The notes beneath the pieces were generated by a model. It saw only the letters and a program-made list of their open reading frames with translations. It searched no databases and had not been told where the DNA came from. Position numbers and translations under genes: made by a program. From positions 1 through 6,958 of the forward strand of contig JASLDB010000139.1 in assembly GCA_030151665.1 (NCBI GenBank): a stretch of DNA of 6,958 nt, written 5' to 3'. Positions 1-5,622 of the stretch are shown one piece after another (positions within the stretch are counted from its first letter, which is position 1; each line of letters opens with the position of its first letter). This stretch comes from Neisseriaceae bacterium (GTDB lineage: Bacteria > Pseudomonadota > Gammaproteobacteria > Burkholderiales > Neisseriaceae).

Positions 1-425
1 CAGAAGAACGCCAAACATATAAGTATGAATTCTTAGACCATTTTTATGGTGTCTTAAAAGATTTGCATGCTGAGGGTCGTCATGTTGTTGTGTGTGGAGA
101 TTGGAATATCGCCCACAATAATATTGACATCAAAAACTGGAAGGGCAACCAAAAAAATTCAGGTTTCTTGCCAGAAGAACGTGCATGGATTGGTAAAGTG
201 ATTAGTGAGTTGGGCTGGGTGGATACTTGGCGCAGTTTATACCCCGAGATTGCGGGCTACACTTGGTGGAGTAATCGCGGTAAAGCCTATGCCAATGATG
301 TGGGTTGGCGCATTGATTACCAAATGACAACTCCTGAATGGGGTGGTAAAGCGGTTCATTCTCATGTATACAAAGACGTCAAATTTTCAGATCATGCACC
401 TTTGGTGGTGGACTATCAGGATTAA
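1..425 (+). CDS. xth: Exodeoxyribonuclease III (AP endonuclease family), 3' part only
   Basis: The gene enters from the left edge; the first complete codon begins at base 3, leaving about 141 residues of a protein that is normally about 255-260 long. The family is a Mg-dependent exonuclease III / AP endonuclease (exonuclease-endonuclease-phosphatase fold) that cuts DNA at abasic sites in base-excision repair. Visible motifs, numbered within the fragment, are GDWN (Asp33 and Asn35, matching the E. coli GDMN motif), WRIDYQ (Asp105) and SDHAPL (Asp130-His131, the catalytic Asp-His pair). The stretch around NWKGNQKNSGFLPEER is typical of the Neisseria type of ExoIII. The frame reads intact to TAA at 423-425. 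A downstream hydrolase-like gene starts 5 bases later, with its ribosome-binding site inside the last codons of xth, so the two are probably co-transcribed. Family assignment is secure; the 5' end lies outside the window. Confidence 0.93.
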   Translation, partial: EERQTYKYEFLDHFYGVLKDLHAEGRHVVVCGDWNIAHNNIDIKNWKGNQKNSGFLPEERAWIGKVISELGWVDTWRSLYPEIAGYTWWSNRGKAYANDVGWRIDYQMTTPEWGGKAVHSHVYKDVKFSDHAPLVVDYQD

Positions 426-430
426 ATGGC

Positions 431-964
431 ATGTGGGATTTTGAAAGCATGATTTTATTAACCATGGACGATGCTGAAGATTCAGCAGCGTGGTTGGATC
501 GTTGGTCATGCAGTTACCCCAGTTGCTTATCACAAAAGGCTTCTAAACAGGAAAGTCTTGTGGCATGGCAAGAAAAATGGCAGGCTATTTTGGCCGGGCA
601 GCGCAATATGCAATTGATGATTGTCGCTTATGGAACAGGGGCATTGTCTTTTTTGGCTTGGCTATACCAAGGCGATATCGTTTTGCAAAGGCAAATTAAA
701 GGGGTAATCTTGGTTTCCCCAACATTAAGCAGTTGGCAAGAGGATGAAGAGCACACCTTAATGCGTGCTCATGCGAATTTTCCGTGTGCCATTATTGAGC
801 CTGAAATTGCCAGTGAAGATCAGTTATTATTCAGTCGCCATTTGGCATTGCAAATGGGTGGTAAATTTATTTTATCACCTGAAAACCGACCATTGAATCA
901 ACATTTAAATGGTTGGCAATGGGGCATGAAACTGATGCAAGAAATGTTAATTTATGGCCAATAA
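431..964 (+). CDS. RBBP9/YdeN-like alpha/beta-hydrolase-fold protein, probably catalytically dead
   Basis: This 177-residue protein looks like the small serine-hydrolase family of RBBP9/YdeN (usually about 170-190 residues), an inference from pattern rather than strong identity. Residues 63-78 (MIVAYGTGALSFLAWL) sit where the family has its nucleophile elbow (VxGHSLGxxxxxxW), and residues 90-97 (KGVILVSP) match the following strand. However, the elbow reads A-Y-G-T-G, so Gly68 replaces the nucleophilic Ser. Near the C terminus, where family members carry GHIN before a WPxG motif, this protein has R-P-L-N (153-156), with Pro in place of His. Either the enzyme has become a non-catalytic protein or the gene is decaying, although the frame is intact. 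AGGA at 418-421, 9 bases upstream, supports the ATG at 431; an in-frame ATG at 449 is possible. It follows xth by 5 bases and ends just before a terminator. No signal peptide is seen. Confidence 0.7.
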   Translation: MWDFESMILLTMDDAEDSAAWLDRWSCSYPSCLSQKASKQESLVAWQEKWQAILAGQRNMQLMIVAYGTGALSFLAWLYQGDIVLQRQIKGVILVSPTLSSWQEDEEHTLMRAHANFPCAIIEPEIASEDQLLFSRHLALQMGGKFILSPENRPLNQHLNGWQWGMKLMQEMLIYGQ

Positions 965-995
965 AGTTGGCATAATCATCCAAACCAATACCAAC

Positions 996-1025
996 AAAAG
1001 TTAGCACGTGAGCGTTAACTTTTTT
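996..1025 (+). terminator. Weak intrinsic terminator after the xth-hydrolase pair
   Basis: Bases 996-1005 (AAAAGTTAGC) pair with 1014-1023 (GTTAACTTTT) to make a 10-bp stem with one G-U pair and an 8-base loop. The T run at 1020-1025 overlaps the 3' arm. It lies 32 bases after the hydrolase stop codon. The stem is AT-rich, so termination may be partial, and the near-symmetrical A and T flanks could let it work in both directions. Confidence 0.5.
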
Positions 1026-1030
1026 ATATT
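1001..1030 (+). promoter_or_regulatory. Candidate bioB promoter (low confidence)
   Basis: TTAGCA (1001-1006) and TATATT (1025-1030), separated by 18 bases, match the sigma-70 -35 box in 4 of 6 and the -10 box in 5 of 6 positions. This would start bioB transcription near 1037, and the promoter would overlap the upstream terminator. No BirA-type operator (TTGTAAACC and its inverted partner) was found. The AT-rich setting makes chance matches likely. Confidence 0.25.
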
Positions 1031-1036
1031 AATTAG

Positions 1037-1056
1037 TTTTGAGTAAATACTCTAAA
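1037..1056. promoter_or_regulatory. Dyad in the bioB leader
   Basis: GAGTA-AA-TACTC at 1041-1052 is a perfect inverted repeat. It extends past one mismatch to TTT/AAA, giving a 20-base dyad. It lies between the candidate promoter and the bioB ribosome-binding site, where a repressor operator or a small mRNA hairpin would sit. I do not recognise it as a known binding site. Confidence 0.25.
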
Positions 1057-1074
1057 TTGTAGGAGCACACACAG

Positions 1075-2067
1075 ATGAGCACAGTACAAAGTCTTAAACC
1101 ACAAGCCAAGGCAACACCACATGCAACCGCACAATATTGGCGTGTTTGCCAAGTGGAGGCATTGTATGATTTGCCTTTTTTGGAGTTGGTGATGAAAGCC
1201 GCTGGGGTGCATCGTGAACATTTTGACCCACAGAAAATTCAATTATCCAGCTTGATTTCGATTAAAACAGGTGGTTGTCCAGAAGACTGTGCTTATTGCC
1301 CACAGTCAGCACATCACAATACTGGCTTGGAAAAAGAAAAATTAATGGATGTTGAAGACATCTTGGCACAAGCGAAAATTGCCCAAGAGCGTGGCGCCAG
1401 TCGTTTTTGTATGGGTGCAGCTTGGCGCGGCCCTAAGCCACGTGATATTGCCAAAGTCAGTGAAATTATTGCGGCGGTGAAATCATTGGGCTTGGAAACA
1501 TGCGGTACATTTGGCATGTTAGAAGAGGGCATGGCTGAAGATTTAAAAGATGCGGGTTTGGATTACTATAACCACAATTTAGATACCGCTCCAGATAATT
1601 ACGCCAATATTATTCAAACTCGCCAACATGAAGACAGAATGAATACCTTGGGCAAAGTACGTGATGCAGGTTTGAAAGTATGTTGTGGTGGTATTGTGGG
1701 GATGAATGAAACCCGAAAAGACCGAGCAGGTTTGTTGGCAAGTTTGGCCAATTTGGATCCACAACCTGAAAGTGTACCCATTAACCAATTGATTAAAGTT
1801 GAAGGCACGCCATTGGCAGAGGCCGAAGATTTGGATTGGACTGAGTTCGTTCGCACCATCGCAGTGGCACGTATTGTAATGCCACAAAGTTTTGTGCGTT
1901 TATCAGCAGGGCGTCGTGGCATGAGTGAATCAACTCAAGCCATGTGTTTCTTGGCTGGTGCGAACTCCATTTTTTATGGTGATAAATTATTGACCACAGC
2001 CAATCCTGAAGAAGATGTCGACAAAGTGTTAATGGACAAATTAGACATGTCGCCTTTGGCACTGTAA
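1075..2067 (+). CDS. bioB: Biotin synthase
   Basis: Radical-SAM enzyme that inserts sulfur into dethiobiotin in the last step of biotin synthesis, working in the cytoplasm as a homodimer. The 330 residues carry the full cofactor set. The CxxxCxxC motif at Cys68, Cys72 and Cys75 (GGCPEDCAYCPQS) binds the 4Fe-4S cluster and SAM. Cys112, Cys143, Cys203 and Arg275 line up, at a constant offset of 15, with E. coli Cys97, Cys128, Cys188 and Arg260, the ligands of the sacrificial 2Fe-2S cluster. The YNHNLDT block (165-171) is also conserved. The offset means a roughly 15-residue N-terminal extension, as I recall for Neisseria BioB. AGGAG at 1061-1065, 9 bases upstream, supports the ATG at 1075. No other biotin gene is present in the window, so bioB appears to stand alone. 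No terminator was found directly after it; transcription probably runs into the MepB remnant that follows. Confidence 0.97.
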   Translation: MSTVQSLKPQAKATPHATAQYWRVCQVEALYDLPFLELVMKAAGVHREHFDPQKIQLSSLISIKTGGCPEDCAYCPQSAHHNTGLEKEKLMDVEDILAQAKIAQERGASRFCMGAAWRGPKPRDIAKVSEIIAAVKSLGLETCGTFGMLEEGMAEDLKDAGLDYYNHNLDTAPDNYANIIQTRQHEDRMNTLGKVRDAGLKVCCGGIVGMNETRKDRAGLLASLANLDPQPESVPINQLIKVEGTPLAEAEDLDWTEFVRTIAVARIVMPQSFVRLSAGRRGMSESTQAMCFLAGANSIFYGDKLLTTANPEEDVDKVLMDKLDMSPLAL

Positions 2068-2384
2068 AAGTTTATTCGATCACATTTAGCCAGTTTAAAC
2101 ACGGTACCCAGTCTGATTCATGATGTCGCCATGACCGATGTTGTTTGGATGCCTGAGAAAAATGATTCCCAAGCTGCGATTTCTCAAATGAACACGCAGC
2201 GAATTATTTACCGCGAAGCCAAAAAACACCCAAAAAAGCAGATTATTTTGTTGCCATTTGGCAGCGCAATATTTTGGGTGTGACTGAACCATATCATGTC
2301 AAAGATGTGTTTGATTATATGGTGATTGCGATTAACCAAGTGGATGAGCAAGGGTATTTTTATACGGCTTTGTTACATAAATAA
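2068..2384 (+). pseudogene. MepB-family protein remnant, frameshifted and truncated
   Basis: Two reading frames join into one protein-like sequence of about 105 residues. The first (2068-2280) runs in the bioB frame straight after its TAA and includes QRIIYREAKKHPKK. The second (about 2232-2384) reads KKADYFVAIWQRN, then TEPYHVKDVFDYMVIAINQ and DEQGYFYTALLHK, to TAA. Adding one A to the A6 run at 2232-2237 restores a single frame across the junction, so loss of one base there would explain the break. The pattern (IIYR-AK-PKK-YFVA-W, then PY, DYMVI and DE-GYF) fits the MepB family, named from the Staphylococcus mepRAB locus; its function is unsettled. The usual C-terminal part (a G-R-YPPW-like segment) is missing, and the N terminus lacks a start codon and Shine-Dalgarno before the first ATG at 2131. 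The family call comes from remembered patterns. Confidence 0.6.
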
Positions 2385-2424
2385 ACTTCAAGGTGAAATA
2401 AGCCCTTTGCTATTGTGGTAAGGC

Positions 2425-2433
2425 TGATATAAT
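2425..2433 (+). promoter_or_regulatory. Extended -10-like element (TGATATAAT)
   Basis: TGATATAAT matches the extended -10 form TGnTATAAT exactly. The -35 region 17 bases upstream (CTTTGC, 2405-2410) is poor. Nothing recognisable lies downstream on the plus strand, so it could be chance in AT-rich DNA or a start point for a short untranslated RNA. Confidence 0.2.
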
Positions 2434-2477
2434 TTTTTGTTTGTATGTTAATGAAATGAGTCGTTGGTTTTTTGGTT

Positions 2478-2505
2478 AAAAAAAAGCCAGTCAAAAATGA
2501 CTGGC
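2478..2505 (-). terminator. Strong intrinsic terminator, minus strand
   Basis: GCCAGTCA (2486-2493) and TGACTGGC (2498-2505) form a perfect 8-bp stem around an AAAA loop. On the minus strand the stem is followed by eight T residues (complement of A 2478-2485), the classic intrinsic terminator form. On the plus strand there is no T tract after it. It lies about 410 bases past the last gene of the siderophore operon, so it is either a back-up terminator that blocks transcription running toward bioB, or the end of an unseen small transcript. Confidence 0.75.
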
Positions 2506-2761
2506 AACCAAATTACTACTTAACTTAGTGGTTCAAATTATGGCATGCCTAAAAAATAAAAACAATCACTTTATTTATTATTTTTTTACAATTTGTAGAA
2601 AACAAATTGACTAAATTAAGCCATCGAAATATTTCTGGGAAACAAAAAAATATAATTAATTTTTTAAAATCATTTGTTTATCGATTACTATATTGATTGG
2701 TTTTTATTTCTCTATCTGATAATTAAATAATGCCATTTTAAAAATAGTTGATATGGAAAAT

Positions 2762-2788
2762 AAAAAATCAGCCTTGTATAGGCTGATT
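2762..2788 (-). terminator. Intrinsic terminator of the siderophore-uptake operon
   Basis: AATCAGCC (2766-2773) pairs perfectly with GGCTGATT (2781-2788) around a 7-base loop. Read on the minus strand, the hairpin runs into a T-rich tail (complement of the A run at 2762-2767 and the AT stretch before it). It sits about 127 bases after the stop codon of the binding-protein gene and is the likely end of the four-gene transcript. Confidence 0.75.
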
Positions 2789-2914
2789 GTGTTTCACTTT
2801 TAATTAATGGTATTTTTTAACGACAATAATGACATAAATTTAAAAGTCATTTAACATAATATTTAACGATAAAATGTTAATGTACGTTAAACAGTCATGG
2901 TGTAATCCGCATGA

Positions 2915-3889
2915 CTATTGAATAGAGGCTGCAATTTCGCTAGTCATGGCTTTCATGCCACCCAAACCAGTGTTCATTAAGTACCAGTTAGCAGAATTTA
3001 AGTAAACGATATGACCATCTTTTGCCGCTTTGGTTTTGTTCACAAAGTCATTATTCAATACAGCCTTGGCGCCATCTTTTTTGTCAGTGATGGCGGCACT
3101 TCTGTCAATTACAAATAAGTAATCAGGATTTTTTTCCGCAATAAACTCAGGTGAAACAGCCATACCATGTAAACCGACTTTAATCGATGGGTCGATTGGG
3201 GTGAAACCATAGAGTTCATGGATGTTGCCAAAGCGAGAATTGGGTCCATAAGCAGCTATTTTGTCGTTATTGACCAAAATAATCAATGCGGTTTTACCTT
3301 GTGTTTTGGTCTTGATTTCAGCAACTTGACTGGCAATGGCTGCTAACTCTTTTTGGGCTTCAGCTGTTTTTCCAACCATCTTGGCCAAGTTAAGTGTTTG
3401 TTCTTGGAAAGATGTCCAATATTGTTTATAGTCCACATCCAAAAAGTAAGTCGGTGCAATGCCTTTAACTTGGTCCATGACTTTTTCCATGCGACCATTC
3501 ATCACAATGGCTTGAGGATTGGTGGCGGCTACTTTTTCCAAGTTGGGCTCTTTTAAGGTACCAATATCTTGGTATTTGGCATCAGCAAAAACGTGTAAGG
3601 CTTGTGGTAAAGGAGTACCTTTGGGAACAGCAACCACTTTATCAGCAGCACCTAGGGTAATAAAGGTGCTTAAGGCATTGCTATCCAATACTGCAATGCG
3701 TGAAATATCACGAGGCACGGTAATGTCGCCAGCTTTACTGCTTAATTGAATGGTATCACCCATATTGGCAGTTGTTTGGCTTGCGGTGATTGGGTCACTC
3801 GCACTTGGATTGCTTGATGGATTTTGATCACCACAAGCGGTTAGTGCCGCAACAGTGATAACCGTGATGATGGTTTGTTTAAAAAACAT
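2915..3889 (-). CDS. ceuE: Ferric-siderophore-binding lipoprotein, CeuE/FatB/YclQ type
   Basis: Periplasmic binding protein that captures a ferric siderophore and delivers it to the permease encoded upstream. The 324 residues start with a short lipoprotein signal: Lys4, a hydrophobic stretch, and the lipobox LTAC with lipidated Cys19. A Ser/Thr/Asn/Pro-rich linker runs to about residue 45 and the class III binding fold fills the rest. Arg133, Arg219, His241, Arg263 and Tyr303 fall in the contexts NGRMEK, NSRFGNIH, VGLHG, VIDR and NWYL. They match, with spacing within one residue, the pocket residues Arg118, Arg205, His227, Arg249 and Tyr288 of Campylobacter CeuE as I remember them; there His and Tyr complete the coordination of iron held by tetradentate catecholates. 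Start at 3889 is supported by AAGGAGA 7 bases upstream. The gene is last in the operon, 21 bases after the ATPase stop. The symbol is by family analogy; Neisseria FetB is a related protein. Confidence 0.9.
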   Translation of the reverse strand: MFFKQTIITVITVAALTACGDQNPSSNPSASDPITASQTTANMGDTIQLSSKAGDITVPRDISRIAVLDSNALSTFITLGAADKVVAVPKGTPLPQALHVFADAKYQDIGTLKEPNLEKVAATNPQAIVMNGRMEKVMDQVKGIAPTYFLDVDYKQYWTSFQEQTLNLAKMVGKTAEAQKELAAIASQVAEIKTKTQGKTALIILVNNDKIAAYGPNSRFGNIHELYGFTPIDPSIKVGLHGMAVSPEFIAEKNPDYLFVIDRSAAITDKKDGAKAVLNNDFVNKTKAAKDGHIVYLNSANWYLMNTGLGGMKAMTSEIAASIQ

Positions 3890-3910
3890 ACAACATTCTC
3901 CTTGATTATT

Positions 3911-4675
3911 TTAGGATATAAAATACAAGCCCAATTTGTGTTCACCAACTTGGTGAACGGGCATGTTGAAATCAAAAATATGGTGTAAGGTGTGTTCTTT
4001 CATTATATTATCAGGGGTGCCTTCATAGATTAGGGCACCGTCTTTCATGGCAAAAATATGATCGGAATAAACCGATGCAAAATTAATGTCATGTATCACC
4101 ACGATAATGGTTTTACCGTGATTTTTGGCCAAATCTTGTAATACTTTCATGATTTGTGCCGAATGCTTCATGTCCAAATTATTCAATGGCTCATCAAGTA
4201 AAATATAATCAGTATCTTGTGCGAGAACCATGGCAATATATGCACGTTGGCGCTGTCCACCAGATAATTCATGCAAATGCTTGTGGCGCATGGGTTCTAA
4301 TTCCATGTAGTCGATGGCTTGATTAATTTTGACTTGGTCATCTGTTGTGATATTGCCTTTGGAATAGGGGAAGCGGCCAAATGCCACCAAATCTTCAACG
4401 CTTAAGCGCAATTCCATGTGGTTGCTTTGTTTTAAAATCGCCAGTTTTTGGGCAATTTTGGCACTGGGCATTTTGCTCATGTCTTCATCATCTAAGAAAA
4501 CTTGGCCGCTATCGGCTTTCAATAATCGACTGACAATCGACAAAACCGTGCTTTTGCCAGCGCCATTGGGGCCTAGAAAGGATGTGACTTTGCCATGGGG
4601 GATGGTCAAAGACAAATCATTCACGACGGTTTGGTTGGCGTATTGCTTTGCGATATTTTTTAATACTATTGCCAT
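3911..4675 (-). CDS. ceuD: Iron-siderophore ABC transporter ATP-binding protein
   Basis: Cytoplasmic ATPase that powers siderophore import through the two permease subunits. The 254-residue protein has every nucleotide-binding motif in order: Walker A GPNGAGKST (35-43), Q-loop Gln83, signature LSGGQ (137-141), Walker B YILLDEP (157-163, catalytic Glu162), D-loop LNNLD (164-168) and switch His195. Length and the motif set fit the FecE/YclP/CeuD subfamily of iron-chelate importers. The start at 4675 overlaps the last 10 bases of the preceding permease gene, and AAGGAA at 4684-4689, 8 bases upstream, serves as its ribosome-binding site inside that gene, so translation is probably coupled. The stop lies 21 bases before the binding-protein gene. 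Function is secure; the gene symbol is inferred from gene order and family. Confidence 0.94.
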   Translation of the reverse strand: MAIVLKNIAKQYANQTVVNDLSLTIPHGKVTSFLGPNGAGKSTVLSIVSRLLKADSGQVFLDDEDMSKMPSAKIAQKLAILKQSNHMELRLSVEDLVAFGRFPYSKGNITTDDQVKINQAIDYMELEPMRHKHLHELSGGQRQRAYIAMVLAQDTDYILLDEPLNNLDMKHSAQIMKVLQDLAKNHGKTIIVVIHDINFASVYSDHIFAMKDGALIYEGTPDNIMKEHTLHHIFDFNMPVHQVGEHKLGLYFIS

Positions 4676-5622
4676 TTGCGATTTTCCTTCAATAAAATCC
4701 AGAAGAAATAAATACCACCAACAAAATTGATAATAACACTCAAGGTGGTTTTAAGATTCAAGAGGTGAAAAACAATAAACTGCCCAATGATTAAGGCCAA
4801 AATACTCACTAACACAATGCCTGGCAGCAAAAATTTGTGGTAATGGGTTTTGAAAATTTCCAAGGTAATGTTTAAGACCAGTAGCCCCAAAAACATCATT
4901 GGGCCGCTCAATGCCGTAGCAGATGCCAAGGCAACCGCAACCAAAACCATTAATATGCGACAAATTTTATCGTAATCAATGCCCAAATTAAGTGCATGAT
5001 CGCGGCCCAATTCCAAAACATCCAAGCGGTTACACTGGCAAGCTGCAAAAAATAAAATGGGTAAAATGGTGATACTTGCCAATACAAGGGTGGGGATTTT
5101 GACAACATTGAAACTGGCAAAACCGACATAGGTGGCGACTTGAAATTCATCTGGGTCTAGTAAAACTTGGAAAAAAGTGGTCATGTTGTCAAATAAGGTA
5201 TAGCAAATTAAACCGACCAATAATAAAAAATACACATTTTGTCGACCATCTTTAAAGAAAAAATGGTAAAGCAATAAGGCAAAACCGACCATGGCTCCAA
5301 CACTAAATAGGTAATCAGTTACCACGTGCATGGACATTAAGGTACTAGAACCCCATACATAAATCACCATGGTTTTAGACAACTCATAAAGCTTATCCAA
5401 ACCCAAGGCTTGTGGTGTCACAACACGATTATTGACAATGGTGTTAAAAATTAAGGTGGCAATGCCAACGGCGGTGCCTGTAACCAAAATGGCACTAATA
5501 GTGGGGATGCGCAATGACATGGCATAGCGCCAATTATCTGGTAAATCCCAGAATAAATAGGTGGTGAGGGCTGCTAAGGTGATTAGCAACAACACAATGA
5601 TTTTTTGACGGTTAGATGCCAT
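4666..5622 (-). CDS. ceuC: Iron-siderophore ABC transporter permease (second subunit)
   Basis: Inner-membrane subunit of the FecCD/BtuC permease family that pairs with the product of the upstream gene to form the siderophore channel. Its 318 residues are dominated by hydrophobic helices, beginning with a segment at about 8-25. RIPTISAILVTG (39-50) and the TPQALGLDKLYEL segment (69-81) correspond to the family's first conserved region; the latter is typical of the YclO/CeuC subgroup. The cytoplasmic coupling loop that contacts the ATPase is visible as LELGRDHALNLGIDYDK (203-219), followed by SGPMMFLGLLVLNIT (239-253). The C terminus carries the conserved glycine-containing last helix (VGGIYFFWILL, 301-311). 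ATG at 5622 overlaps the end of the first permease gene by 11 bases and is preceded by AGGA at 5632-5635, 9 bases upstream. The 3' end overlaps the ATPase gene by 10 bases. Confidence 0.92.
   Translation of the reverse strand: MASNRQKIIVLLLITLAALTTYLFWDLPDNWRYAMSLRIPTISAILVTGTAVGIATLIFNTIVNNRVVTPQALGLDKLYELSKTMVIYVWGSSTLMSMHVVTDYLFSVGAMVGFALLLYHFFFKDGRQNVYFLLLVGLICYTLFDNMTTFFQVLLDPDEFQVATYVGFASFNVVKIPTLVLASITILPILFFAACQCNRLDVLELGRDHALNLGIDYDKICRILMVLVAVALASATALSGPMMFLGLLVLNITLEIFKTHYHKFLLPGIVLVSILALIIGQFIVFHLLNLKTTLSVIINFVGGIYFFWILLKENRKWQ

Larger units (their letters stand above)
2385..2914. other. AT-rich intergenic region without a recognisable gene
   Basis: About 530 bases lie between the MepB remnant and the binding-protein gene. 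I see no credible reading frame on either strand. From about 2560 to 2760 the DNA is extremely A/T-rich, with many short A and T runs. The recognisable structures are two minus-strand terminators, an extended -10-like word on the plus strand, and a 7-bp inverted repeat (2893-2899 with 2910-2916) that straddles the end of the binding-protein gene. It may hold the eroded remainder of the MepB locus. Confidence 0.7.

Noticed and set aside
426..428. ATG immediately after the xth stop as a start for the next gene
   Set aside because: It is in a different frame from the long open frame; ATG at 431 has the correct frame and a ribosome-binding site at a good distance.
1579..1922. Two 102-codon minus-strand frames inside bioB
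   Set aside because: They are antisense shadows of a strongly conserved gene.
2095..2292. 65-codon minus-strand reading frame opposite the MepB remnant
   Set aside because: It is the antisense shadow of the remnant, with no ribosome-binding site and no recognisable protein features.
2401..2433. Possible plus-strand terminator: AGCC(C)TT paired with AAGGCT, with T6 a few bases later
   Set aside because: The stem is only 6 bp with a bulge and a 12-base loop, and the T run begins well past the stem; not convincing.
2510..2760. CRISPR array, insertion sequence or phage attachment site in the AT-rich gap
   Set aside because: No regularly spaced repeats, no transposase frame and no terminal inverted repeats were seen.
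2851..2880. TTAACAT/ATGTTAA inverted repeat in the intergenic region
   Set aside because: AT-only arms far apart in AT-rich DNA; likely chance.
2893..2916. 7-bp inverted repeat AGTCATG/CATGACT across the end of the binding-protein gene as a terminator
   Set aside because: It has a 10-base loop and no T tract on the minus strand; the hairpin at 2762-2788 is a much better terminator.
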